Positions 24,001-32,079 of a stretch of DNA of 64,000 bases are shown in pieces. Numbering within the stretch: position 1 is the first letter of the stretch; each line of letters starts with the position of its first letter. The notes beneath the pieces are model-generated. The model was not told the origin of the DNA and made no database searches. It was given only the letters and a program-made list of their open reading frames with translations. Made by a program: the position numbers and the translations under genes. The DNA comes from Orthonyx spaldingii (taxonomy: Eukaryota; Chordata; Aves; Passeriformes; Orthonychidae), in the NCBI GenBank assembly GCA_013397795.1, contig VZTJ01000636.1, forward strand, positions 1 through 64,000, in the 5' to 3' direction.

Positions 24001-27000
24001 AATAGGAAAGGAGAGGTCCAGCAGGTGTAAATTAAAGATAGATAAAATGAAAGGAAACCCAAGCTTGCCCTCCAGCAGTGCCATGTCTTTGTGTGGAATG
24101 ATGAAATCTGCTGTGGAACTTCCTGGTATCCAAACTGTGGATGGGTTTGAAACCCTTCAAACATTCCCTGTGCTGAACAGAGCCATGTCTCCCTGAAAAT
24201 ACTGGTGTGCAGGAAATCTGAGTGATAGTGAGAGTTCCTGTGCCTGGAGTCCGATGCACTGGGGGGATTCAGATCAGATGAGGTGAGATGTGGTGGAATA
24301 ATGCACGGTGTTAGAAGAGCCAATGTTGCTCGACTTGCTCAGAAAATGTTCCCAGGTATTTGCATATCCCAGAATCCCAGAGTGGTTTGGGTTGGAAGGA
24401 CCTTACAGAGCCTCTAGCTCCAACCCCTGCAGATACCAGAGCCATCATGTGCCAAGATGGACAATTAAAGTGTAACAATAAAGCAGGTAATGAGCTTTGC
24501 ACCTCAGGCATTGATTCCCCCCAGTTCCATGAGTGCTGTGTGGATGCTTTTCCAGATCTTTGATGCTTTCAAGTCTCGCTTACACGACTCCAACAGCAAA
24601 GTGAACCAGGTGGCTCTGGAGGCCATGCACAAGATGATTCCACTGCTCAAAGACCATTTGTCACCTGTGATCAACATGTTAATTCCTGCCATAGTGGATA
24701 ACAACCTCAACTCCAAAAATCCAGGGATTTATGCAGCTGCCACAAACGTTATCCAGGCTCTATGTCAACACGTAGGTAAGTAATTTACTTTCTCATCATT
24801 TGAAACTGTTTTAATTGTGATGGTTAAGTTGTAAATTGAAAGTGTTACTCTTTCCAAGAGTTTCCAGAGTTGTTACACTGTGTAAAAGTCATTGGGTTTA
24901 TTCTCACCCTTTTAAGCCACACAAATCACCTTGATATTGCTCAGTAGTGCTTTGGTTATTTTTCCATAGCAGATTTTCTGTGGTGAAGGTGCCCAGAGCA
25001 GCTGTGGCTGCCCCTGGATCCCTGGCAGTGCCCAAGGCCAGGTTGAACACTGGGGCTTGGAGCAGCCTGGGACAGTGGGAGGTGTCCCTGCCATGGCAGG
25101 GCTGGCACTGGGTGGGATTTAAGGTCCCATCCAACCCAAACCGGTCCAGGATTCTTTTAAGAATATGTTTTTATGCCTTTAAATTTATCATTGTGATTTT
25201 CAAACTTAATATAAGTAGGATTCTTATTTACCTTTTCCCATATTGTGTTTATTTCCAGATAATTTCCAATTTAAGAATTTAACATGTTGTGCTCTTTGCC
25301 TTTAGACAACTCCCTGCTCCTGCAGCCATTCTGCACAAAAGCCCAGTTCCTGAGTGGAAAAGCAAAGCAGGACCTGACAGAAAAGCTGGCTGGTAAAGAG
25401 CTGTTTTCCTTTGCTTGATTGGTTGGTTGGTTGGGTACCACCTTAATTAGGGAAATTAATTACAAGGTGGAGGTGGCTCCATACCTTCCCTTCTGTCTCA
25501 GGAGGTTGTGCAGCCATTGTCACATTTCAACTTTTTAATGGAAATTGGAGCTATTGCTGAGAAAACAAAGGATTATTATTGTTATTATCATCATGATCAT
25601 CATCATTATATACTCAGATGAAAGATCTATAAATACCTGGAATGTATAAACAAGTATAAATACCTGAAGGATTTTAATTTTAATTTAAATACTTTGTATA
25701 TTTAAATACATTAAGGATTAACATTTATAATTACTCTAAGCACATAATAATTTTAACATGGCATTGGATTCCCTCTCCCAGTGCTCATTCCCTCATGGGC
25801 TTGCCAGGAATCCAGACTGGTTTGGGTTGGAAGGGACCTTAAATGGGATTTAAGGTCCCTGTCCAGCCTGGCCTTGGACATTTGCAGGGATCCAGGGGCA
25901 GACACAGCTTCTCTGGGCACCCTGTGCCAGGGCCTGCCCACCCTACCAGCCAGGAATTCCTTGAGAAAAGCTGAATTTCCATGTTTTAAGTGAACAAGGA
26001 ATGTCTTTATGGGAAATATGCTTGAACCAAACATATTCCTTGGCTTGCTCTCAGAGCAGTTCTGTGTGAAATGGAATTCAATAACACAATGGACAGGCTG
26101 TTCTTGAAATAGCCCTAAATTTATGCTTTCTGAGGGTGTTTAACAGCCTTTAAACAGTCCCTCTCTTGCTGGGATTATTGGAGTGGTTGATATATATCAG
26201 AAGAGGCTGTTCTGGCAGAGAGGGAAACACTTGCTAATGAAACACTGAGTTCATGCTTGAGGATCTTTTCCAACCAAAATGATTCTGTGGTTTAATTGTC
26301 CAAGTAGGGAAAATAATTTCGTCTTATAAACATATATATTTATTTGTTATATGTATGTGTGCAGGGCCAGGAGTTGGACTCATGATCCTGTGGGTCCCTT
26401 CCAGCTCAGGATATTCCATCATTCTATGATTCCATATTTAAAACATAAGGCTGCTTTTTTCTTAAATATCTACTGCTTATTTGTGAGATAGAGGGGAAAT
26501 TGGAAATACCAGAGCTTACACTGTGAGAAATAAAGGTCCTTATGAGAATCCTAACTGAAAAAAACCCCAAGCTAAAATACCTTTTTTAATTTAATGCGAA
26601 AGTGTAATTATCAGCAGCACTGGTGCTGCTGTGTAAACTCCTGGGAGAGGATAAAAGGAGTGGTTGTGGGGACATCTGGTATTTTTTTATGGGAGCTGCT
26701 GATGTTGCAACACCAAACTCCTGCGTACAGCGGCAGTTTGAGGAGACGATTTAAGTGCTTTCCGACCCCTCTCAGAGCTGGGGACCACATCGAAGCTGTA
26801 ATTTAAGTTGCTGTTGTGCCGCCCCGCAGAGCTGGTGCCGGAGCTGTACCCGCGGAAGCCGAGCGCCGTGGAGCAGAAGGTGCTGCCCGTGCTGTGGCAC
26901 CTGCTGGGCAGCGCGGCCGGCTCCGCGCCCACCGCCGGCTTGGCCCGGGCCCTGGCGGCACGCATGGGCCCCGGGCTGCTCGCCCACGCCGCTGCCCAGC

Positions 27001-27050
27001 CCCCGCACATCAGGAAGAGCTTGGAGGAGCTTTTGGAGACGGGAACGTAA
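1..27050 (+). CDS. TOGARAM1: TOGARAM1 (TOG array regulator of axonemal microtubules 1), 3' part, partial at 5' end
   Basis: Ciliary microtubule regulator whose TOG domains bind tubulin; in humans it is linked to Joubert syndrome (family knowledge). Exons that join in phase: 1-267, 6317-6473, 7668-7964, 9138-9430, 10400-10632, 12094-12194, 12859-12939, 13380-13537, 14339-14513, probable cassette 14649-14783, 15582-15729, 16854-16959, 17298-17533, 20108-20266, 21247-21373, 21516-21634, 23245-23434, 24556-24775, 25306-25392, 26830-27050. Without the cassette the sum is 3375 nt, ending in TAA at 27048-27050. The first segment opens at the window edge, so the N-terminal TOG domains lie upstream. 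Exons 2-9 encode a low-complexity Ser/Pro/Lys linker. The exons from 15582 to 21634 encode the third TOG domain (helical HEAT repeats) and 23245-27050 the fourth. Segments such as NNVTPARA and NLNSKNPGIYAAATN are near-identical to my memory of the human protein. Gene identity is certain; the linker exon ends are slightly less so. Confidence 0.95.
1829..2062 (-). mobile_element. CR1 LINE 3' fragment
   Basis: It begins on the plus strand with the complement of a CR1 tail (CCAGAATGGTTTGGGTTGG) and continues through the complement of the gcagctgtggctgcccctgg block. 5'-truncated, as usual for CR1. Confidence 0.8.
2285..2548 (+). mobile_element. CR1 LINE 3' fragment (second subfamily)
   Basis: A block with cagagggtgctgggcactgc leads to the tail CTTCCAGCTCAGGATATTCC. 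The same subfamily recurs at 42568, 47432, 56388 and 61050. Confidence 0.8.
3730..3830 (+). mobile_element. CR1 LINE 3' tail
   Basis: A short piece with GGGACAGTGGGAGGTGTCCC ending in a CCCACCCAAACCAGTCC-type tail. Confidence 0.75.
7501..7624. repeat. 31-bp tandem repeat, 4 copies
   Basis: Units start at 7501, 7532, 7563 and 7594 with the core GTGCATTATTTCATTGGAAA. The array ends about 45 bases before the TOGARAM1 exon acceptor at 7667. Confidence 0.85.
8100..8130. repeat. ATTC/ATTT tetranucleotide microsatellite
   Basis: A short run of ATTC then ATTT units in the intron after 7964. Confidence 0.7.
8394..8458 (-). mobile_element. CR1 LINE 3' tail
   Basis: Complement of the final tail only (CCCAGAATGGTTCGGGTTGG onward). 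Confidence 0.7.
9155..9256 (+). repeat. TOGARAM1: 21-bp in-frame coding repeat in TOGARAM1
   Basis: Five consecutive diverged units of the heptapeptide type KHSLEPG (KHSLELE, KPSLQPE, KHSLQE with one residue lost, KPSLPLR) lie inside the exon at 9138-9430. Units start at 9155, 9176, 9197, 9218 and 9236. Confidence 0.85.
9465..9600 (+). mobile_element. CR1 LINE 3' tail, diverged
   Basis: A diverged copy with gtgggaggtgtccctgccca and a CCATCCCAAAGCAACCTGGG tail, starting 35 bases after the TOGARAM1 exon that ends at 9430. Confidence 0.65.
9828..10022 (+). mobile_element. CR1 LINE 3' fragment
   Basis: Contains the gcagctgtggctgcccctgg block, GGAGGTGTCCCTGCCATGGC and a terminal tail near 10020. 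Confidence 0.8.
11334..11406 (-). mobile_element. CR1 LINE 3' tail
   Basis: Starts with the complement of the terminal octamer-like repeat (ATAGAATCACAGAATCCCAG) and soon decays. Confidence 0.65.
13192..13360. repeat. 48-bp minisatellite, about 3.4 copies
   Basis: Units of CCCATGTCCTTCCATC followed by a CAGCAGTGTGTGTCC-like block recur with the TCCCC anchor at 13231, 13279 and 13327. It lies directly upstream of the TOGARAM1 acceptor at 13379. Confidence 0.85.
14649..14783 (+). CDS. TOGARAM1: Probable cassette exon of TOGARAM1 (45 codons, phase 1 to phase 1)
   Basis: A pyrimidine tract and CTAG acceptor end at 14648, and the donor CTG|GTAAGC follows 14783. The exon is 135 nt. It accepts the single base left over from the exon ending at 14513 and leaves a single base for the exon starting at 15582, so the frame is kept whether it is included or skipped. 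The peptide is Ser/Lys-rich with LTSPRNGS and SLKRTSSLKRS stretches, which look like phosphorylatable linker. I cannot recall a matching segment in the main human isoform, so its status as a spliced exon rests on the splice signals, the open frame and phase neutrality. Confidence 0.6.
15325..15462 (+). mobile_element. CR1 LINE 3' tail
   Basis: Block GGGACAGTGGGAGGTGTCCC and tail TTCCAACCCAAACCATTCCG, 120 bases before the TOGARAM1 exon at 15582. Confidence 0.75.
15691..16099 (+). repeat. 102-bp tandem repeat, 4 copies, spanning a TOGARAM1 exon end and donor
   Basis: The anchor CCCGGACTGGTGCGTG occurs at 15721, 15823, 15925 and 16027. The first copy holds the end of the exon at 15582-15729, and each later copy repeats that exon end plus its donor. 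The fourth copy diverges after about 16050. Confidence 0.95.
16556..16722 (+). mobile_element. CR1 LINE 3' fragment
   Basis: Carries the agaagctgtggctgcccctg block through to a CCCACCCAAACCATTCTGG tail. Confidence 0.8.
18455..18590 (+). mobile_element. CR1 LINE 3' tail
   Basis: From ggatgccccatccctggaag to the tail CATCCCAACCCAAACCAGGC. Confidence 0.75.
19372..19458 (+). mobile_element. CR1 LINE 3' tail
   Basis: Short piece with AGTGGGAGGTGTCCCTGCCC and a CCCAACCCAAGCCAGTCTGG tail. Confidence 0.7.
20001..20054 (+). repeat. G-rich 15-bp repeat with quadruplex potential
   Basis: GGGGTTTGGGTTGGY is repeated three times, giving six runs of at least three G on the plus (transcribed-RNA) strand. 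It lies 54 bases before the exon starting at 20108. Confidence 0.8.
20375..20462 (+). mobile_element. CR1 LINE 3' tail
   Basis: Diverged copy with gggacagtgggaagtgtccg. Confidence 0.65.
20810..21165 (-). mobile_element. CR1 LINE 3' fragment (third subfamily)
   Basis: Long piece in antisense, from the complement of the tail near 20820 through the complement of ctccatggggaaat-type and gagggaacggcctcaggctg-type blocks. It shares its blocks with copies at 27990, 29140 and 45578. Confidence 0.8.
21883..22060 (-). mobile_element. CR1 LINE 3' fragment
   Basis: Starts ATCACAGAATCCTGCAATGG and runs to the complement of gcagctgtggctgcccc. Confidence 0.75.
22740..23165 (-). mobile_element. Decayed endogenous retrovirus pol fragment (ERV-L-like)
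   Basis: On the minus strand, inside the TOGARAM1 intron before the exon at 23245, short broken segments resemble the end of a retroviral RNase H domain (about 23147-22953) followed by the start of an integrase (about 22940-22740). Stops and frame changes interrupt it, and no LTR or other retroviral gene is recognisable. The match is to an ERV-L type by general resemblance only. It is a non-functional remnant, and where it ends toward 22200 is uncertain. Confidence 0.45.
23640..23805 (+). mobile_element. CR1 LINE 3' fragment
   Basis: From cccagagaagctgtgtctgt to a CCCATCCAAAGCAGTCTGTG tail. Confidence 0.7.
24365..24450 (-). mobile_element. CR1 LINE 3' tail
   Basis: Complement of the tail: CCCAGAATCCCAGAGTGGTT and what follows. 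Confidence 0.7.
24985..25150 (+). mobile_element. CR1 LINE 3' fragment
   Basis: Near-consensus copy from gtgcccagagcagctgtggc to CCATCCAACCCAAACCGGTC. Confidence 0.8.
25571..25612. repeat. ATT/ATC trinucleotide microsatellite
   Basis: An imperfect run of ATT and ATC units in a TOGARAM1 intron. Confidence 0.75.
25803..25955 (-). mobile_element. CR1 LINE 3' fragment, internally rearranged
   Basis: Antisense tail followed by a short sense-like piece (gatttaaggtccctgtcc) and then antisense body, suggesting a deletion or rearrangement inside the copy. Confidence 0.65.
26258..26430 (+). mobile_element. Two CR1 tails
   Basis: A minimal tail at 26258-26296 (TCTTTTCCAACCAAAATGATTC), and a second at 26363-26430 ending CTTCCAGCTCAGGATATTCC with TCTATGATTCC. 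Confidence 0.6.
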
Positions 27051-27727
27051 CACCGCCGTCCCTGCAGGTGAAGCTCCAGCGCCGCCGGAGCCGGACGCAC
27101 GGACGGTGCTGCCGGGACACGGGCGGGAACGGCCCCTGAGCTGGCCCACGGAGCCTGAGGGAGCTGTGGGAGAGCCCCCGAGCTGGGCTGGGCTGGACTG
27201 GACTGGGACAGGCCCTGGAACCAGGCTGGGCTGGACTGGGAACCCCCTGCAGCTGGGCTGGGCTGGGAGAGCCTGGGGAGCCGAACTCGGCTGTGCTGAC
27301 ACAGCCCGAGGGCCGGAACTGGGACAGTGTACAGGGCTGAACCGGGCCGTGCTGGGACAGCCGGCAGAGCTGTGCTGCGCAGTGTGGGGCTGGCTGCCCT
27401 CCCTGGCACCAGCGCGGCCGTGGAGGAGCCGCTCCAGCCCATCTGTGCTTCCCTCCAGAGGCTCCAGCCCAGGACCTGACCCTGGATTGCTCACGAAGAA
27501 CCACACGGTCACATCAGCGCTGTGCTGTACAAGGAAGAGTGGAGGAGAACCCTGGAGACAGTGACACAGTGCTATTTGTGAAAAACATGTATTTTTCTAC
27601 CCCCACAGGCAGTGGTGCAGTATTTATTGTCTCAGGGCTGGGCAGGGTGGAGAATGAACCCAGACCCTGTTCCTTCCCCGCTTGTGGGCTCTGGACACAC
27701 TGGACACGGGACACAATGGGATATATA

Positions 27728-27733
27728 AATAAA
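27728..27733 (+). promoter_or_regulatory. TOGARAM1: Candidate polyadenylation signal of TOGARAM1
   Basis: A canonical AATAAA lies about 680 bases after the TAA at 27050, following a GC-rich 3' UTR with degenerate GGCTGG repeats (27180-27290). It is the first canonical hexamer I see downstream of the stop. Confidence 0.55.
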
Positions 27734-27989
27734 GGGATTTATTTCTGTACAGGGATGTATTTCTGCAAAGGGGTGAGGAGGAGGGGCTTGAGAGCTGCTC
27801 TGCTCCAAGGAACCTGGTGATGGCAGCTGAACATGAACCCAGGTGTGCTAAGGCGGGCAAGAGGCCAAAGGCACCTGGCCTGGCCCAGGAACTGTGTGGC
27901 AGCAGGACCAGGGCAGTGCCCATCCCCCGTGCTGGCACTGCTGAGACACCTCCAGTGCTGGGATCACTTCTGAGCCCCTCACTTTGAAA

Positions 27990-28300
27990 GGGACACTGAG
28001 GGCCTGGAGCCTGTCTGGGGAAGGGAAGGGAGCTGGGAAGGGGCTGGAGAACGCCTGAGGGAGCTGGGAAGGGGCTCAGCCTGGAGCAAAGGAGGCTCAG
28101 GGGGCCCTTGTGGCTCTGCACAAGTCCCTGACAGGAGGGGGCAGCCGGGGGGGTCGGGCTCTGCTCCCAGGAACAGGGACAGGAGGAGAGGGAACGGCCT
28201 CAGGCTGGGCCAGGGGAGCCTCAGGTGGGACAGCAGCAGGAATTTCCCCATGGAAAGGGTGCTCAGGCCTTGGCAGGGGCTGCCCAGGGAGGTTTGGAGT
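27990..28300 (+). mobile_element. CR1 LINE fragment cut by the assembly gap
   Basis: Third-subfamily copy that stops at the first N, right after gggaggtttggagt. The copy at 29140 continues past this point. Confidence 0.8.
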
Positions 28301-28904
28301 NNNNNNNNNNNNNNNNNNNNNNNNNNNNNNNNNNNNNNNNNNNNNNNNNNNNNNNNNNNNNNNNNNNNNNNNNNNNNNNNNNNNNNNNNNNNNNNNNNNN
28401 NNNNNNNNNNNNNNNNNNNNNNNNNNNNNNNNNNNNNNNNNNNNNNNNNNNNNNNNNNNNNNNNNNNNNNNNNNNNNNNNNNNNNNNNNNNNNNNNNNNN
28501 NNNNNNNNNNNNNNNNNNNNNNNNNNNNNNNNNNNNNNNNNNNNNNNNNNNNNNNNNNNNNNNNNNNNNNNNNNNNNNNNNNNNNNNNNNNNNNNNNNNN
28601 NNNNNNNNNNNNNNNNNNNNNNNNNNNNNNNNNNNNNNNNNNNNNNNNNNNNNNNNNNNNNNNNNNNNNNNNNNNNNNNNNNNNNNNNNNNNNNNNNNNN
28701 NNNNNNNNNNNNNNNNNNNNNNNNNNNNNNNNNNNNNNNNNNNNNNNNNNNNNNNNNNNNNNNNNNNNNNNNNNNNNNNNNNNNNNNNNNNNNNNNNNNN
28801 NNNNNNNNNNNNNNNNNNNNNNNNNNNNNNNNNNNNNNNNNNNNNNNNNNNNNNNNNNNNNNNNNNNNNNNNNNNNNNNNNNNNNNNNNNNNNNNNNNNN
28901 NNNN
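28301..28904. other. Assembly gap (604 N)
   Basis: Unresolved bases. The left edge falls inside a CR1 copy at a point where the copy at 29140-29402 continues normally, and the right edge enters a very GC-rich block. Confidence 0.99.
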
Positions 28905-29110
28905 CTGGGCCCGGCCCGACAGTGCGCTCGGAGCGCCGTGTCGGCCCCGCCGCGGCCGCTCCCGGGCCTCGGGTCTGCCCGAGGGCTGAACTGTGCCGTG
29001 GGGGTGTATCCCGGTGTCCCTGTTTTATCGTTGTATCCCCGCTTCCTGCGCTGAACGGCCGCTGAGCGGGTGACGGGCCCGCGCGGAGCCGCTCCGCGCC
29101 TCGCGGTTTG
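28905..29110 (+). promoter_or_regulatory. CpG-rich block, possible PRPF39 promoter or first exon region
   Basis: The sequence right of the gap is dense in CpG, unlike the surrounding repeats. It lies upstream of PRPF39, whose first coding exon needs an upstream 5' UTR exon. No TATA box or clear donor was identified. The assignment is by position and composition only. Confidence 0.35.
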
Positions 29111-29139
29111 TGACGTTATCGCTCGGATCGGGCCCAGAG

Positions 29140-29402
29140 AGGCCCTGGCCGAGAGGGAACGGCCTCGGGCTGCGCCAGGGGAGCCTCAGGTGGGACAGCA
29201 GCAGCAATTTCCCCATGGAAAGGGTGCTCAGGCCTTGGCAGGGGCTGCCCAGCGAGGTTTGGAGTCCCCATCCCTGGAGGTGCCCAAGGAAGGCCTGGAC
29301 GTGGCACTGAGCGCTCCGGACTGGGGACAAGGTGGGCATCGGGCACAGCTGGGACTCGCTGGCCTTGGAGGGCTTTTCCCAAGTAAATGATTCCGTGATT
29401 CA
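29140..29402 (+). mobile_element. CR1 LINE 3' fragment, twin of the copy left of the gap
   Basis: Nearly identical to 28180-28300 over about 120 bases, then continues to a 3' tail with TGATTCCGTGATTC. Confidence 0.8.
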
Positions 29403-30147
29403 AACCCAATGCCGGCACAGCCGCGCTGGGCCCGGGCGGTGCCGGCCCTGCCCCGGGTGTTTCCAGCAGCGCCTTATCAGGGTGTGAATCAAGCGTTCTG
29501 GGCAGAGCTCCGATGAGAGCTCAAATAAGGCTCCGCATTCCTGCCCCTCTGCAGTTTCCCTGTTTGTTTTCCAGTAGTTCATTCACGTTGATGAGCGGCA
29601 GTTTTGTGTACAGCAGTCTTTGCTGGTAACAGGATGAATAATGCATATTGGCATCAATGATTTAATACCCATACACGCCGCTGTCTGATACTCTAATTCA
29701 GTTATTTAGCCTGGGTGATATGAAACACCCCACCATTAAGGTGAAACCCCCGCAATTAAGATGAAAACCCCGGAATGACGTTTCCCTGGTGTGCCCCAGC
29801 CTCATGCCCACCCCTGGAGTTTGGTGGCCTAGGCATGGCCTGTTGCATTGGCTGGTTTAAACCATGGATTGCCGTCGGATTTTGGGATATGCCGGGGCCA
29901 AGGCTGGAAGGCCTTTGGCTGGAGCAGCTTTCAGACAGATTTGGTTTCACTTTGAAGCCTCGTGTGCAGCTCAGAGCTCGTGTGCTGATCTGTACTGCTT
30001 TTCCCTCATTCTTTTTTCCCTCCTAATTTGAAGACAGCTGGATTTGGAGGGCTGGGGTTTTAAGATGGAATACGTCTTCTGAATCAGCTAGAGAAAACAT
30101 CTGTTAAACATCAGGATAAGTTTAGGTCATAAATTACTGCATTTCTA

Positions 30148-30410
30148 AAAATGATGGAATCATGGAAGGCTGATCATTAAATCCAACCATTCTCCTGCAC
30201 AGCCAAGGCCATCACTGCCCCATGTCCCCAAGTGCCACATTCACATGGATTTAAATCTGTCCAGGGATGGGCATTCCACCCCTGCCCTGGGCAGCTGTGC
30301 CACGGGTGGAAAACCCTTTTGCAAAAGATTTCCCCAGTATGGGACATGAACCTTCCCTGGTGCAGCTTGAGGCCATTTCCTCTTGTCACCAGTTACCTCT
30401 GTCACTGTTA
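30148..30410 (-). mobile_element. CR1 LINE 3' fragment (fourth, older subfamily)
   Basis: Antisense copy beginning with ATGGAATCATGGAAGGCTGA; body blocks such as cactgccccatgtccccaag differ from the common subfamily. Confidence 0.65.
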
Positions 30411-30647
30411 CCTCAAATTTTAGAGCTGTAAATAGCCTTTAAAGTACTGTTTCCGTTGCTGGAGCTGCTGTTTACATACCTCCCTCCTCTTACCCCCCAA
30501 GTTAGAACCTGCATGAGGTACCCTCCGAACTGCAGCAGCCTTTGAGGGATTCAGGTCTCTGCCTGTTGCACTTCTAAAGGCACAGTAATACTCTTTGATA
30601 CTTAATATATAACTTTATGTTACAAATGATGTTTTTTCTCAAAATCA

Positions 30648-30755
30648 TAGAATCACAGAATGGTTTGGGTTGATAGAGACTTTAAAGCCCATCCAGTCCC
30701 ACCCCCTGCCATGGGCAGGGACACCTTCCACTACCCCAGGGTGCTCCAAGCCCAT
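30648..30755 (-). mobile_element. CR1 LINE 3' tail
   Basis: Starts ATAGAATCACAGAATGGTTT, followed by the complement of the ccatgggcaggg block. Confidence 0.75.
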
Positions 30756-32079
30756 GACTGCCAGACGATGGAGAGCAGAAATACTTTTAAAAAGCAGTTA
30801 TTGGGAAAGTCGCAGAGTAGACCACATGGACTCTTTAGTGTTGTGCCAGTTCCTTGGCGTGGTGAACTCCTGGGAAAACATGAGCTGTTATCCCAGGAGT
30901 TGTTGAAGATAAGGGAGAGAGATTTTTCCTTTCTGGCAAGAACTTCCCCCCAGTGTGTAGCGGTGTGTTATCCCTGTCGTTACTGAAGTGAAAGCAGTGG
31001 TCTGGCTGTTGTCTCCTCAGGCTTTCAGTGTGAAAGAACTCAGAGTTCTGGGCTGGGGACTTCTGCTTTCTTTTCTAAATCCCAAATGCATTTGCCACGT
31101 GCTCTGAGGAGAGCGGGAGGAGCCAGGAGTGGCAGTGCAGTGTGTGAGGATGACAGCCCAGCCCTGTCCTTCGTCCCGGCTGGAGTCACACTGGGAGCTG
31201 CCGTGTCCTGCAGGGGATGTTCCCAGGGTCCCTTAGCCCGGCTCAGTGCCCTGCTCTGGCTCCAGCAGTGACAGGACAGTGGGATCAGCCAGCCAGGGTG
31301 GCACACAGCCAGGGCAGCACAGCAGGGCAGGGCCAGGCTCTGGCTCTTGGCACAAACATCAGAGGCAGAGTGGGAGGAGGCAGGAGTCTGTCCTGAGGGG
31401 CAGGAGGAAGCAGGAGTCTGTCCCGAGGGGCGCCTGGCCCTGGGTGTGGGTGGGAGTGAGGGGCTGCAGGTCAGCACTTCTGTGGCCCTCTGGTGCTGCT
31501 TGGTTTATTTGGACATCACTGATGGGGACTGAGGTGATGCTGGCAGTAGTTCCTGTCTTTGGTTTAGCCTGGCAATGAGGGCACCTGTTAACATCTGTTT
31601 ATTTCACATGGACATTACTGACTTGTACTAAGTAGGAGAATTGAATGAATTTAGGGACATTGCTCCACGGTGGCCTTGGCACTGCTGGAGTAACTCGGAC
31701 TTGGTGGTCTCACACAGCTTTTCCAGCCTGAGCGTTTCTATGGAATTTGAGCATAATTCTTTATTTAGAATAAACTTCTACTGGACTCCTAGGAAGACTG
31801 TAATGATTCACTTTTATACCTCAATAGCTTCCTGTGATAATTTTTTAGAAACCCACAATGATTTCTATGTGCAGATGTGAGAATTTATGGCTGCTGTTAA
31901 TATTTTCTATTGCTGAACCAGGCAGGTGCACGAGGCAGGGTTGTGGTGAAATACAAGGATGCCTGAAGCACGTGGGACGCTGTGAGCTGCCAGTTCACAC
32001 ACAAGCTGTTCCTGAACCTTGCTCCAGGAGTGCTGAACCCTTGTGTTCCCTCCACAGGCTCCAGTCCCACCGCGGAGCC

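Larger units (their letters stand above)
27734..32057. other. TOGARAM1-PRPF39 intergenic region
   Basis: The region contains two near-identical CR1 copies flanking a run of N (28301-28904), a GC- and CpG-rich block just after the gap (28905-29110), more CR1 pieces at 30148-30410 and 30648-30755, and a 30-bp duplication at about 31380-31437. The first PRPF39 coding exon begins with a splice acceptor (CCACAG before 32058), so at least one non-coding 5' exon of PRPF39 should lie here. I could not place it. Confidence 0.5.

Noticed and set aside
26687..27564. Long open frames on both strands around the last TOGARAM1 exon
   Set aside because: GC-rich sequence keeps several frames open. Only the frame that continues from the exon at 25306-25392 encodes the TOG domain.
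28110..29065. Open frames through the assembly gap
   Set aside because: They are open only because N bases translate as X; the flanks are CR1 sequence.
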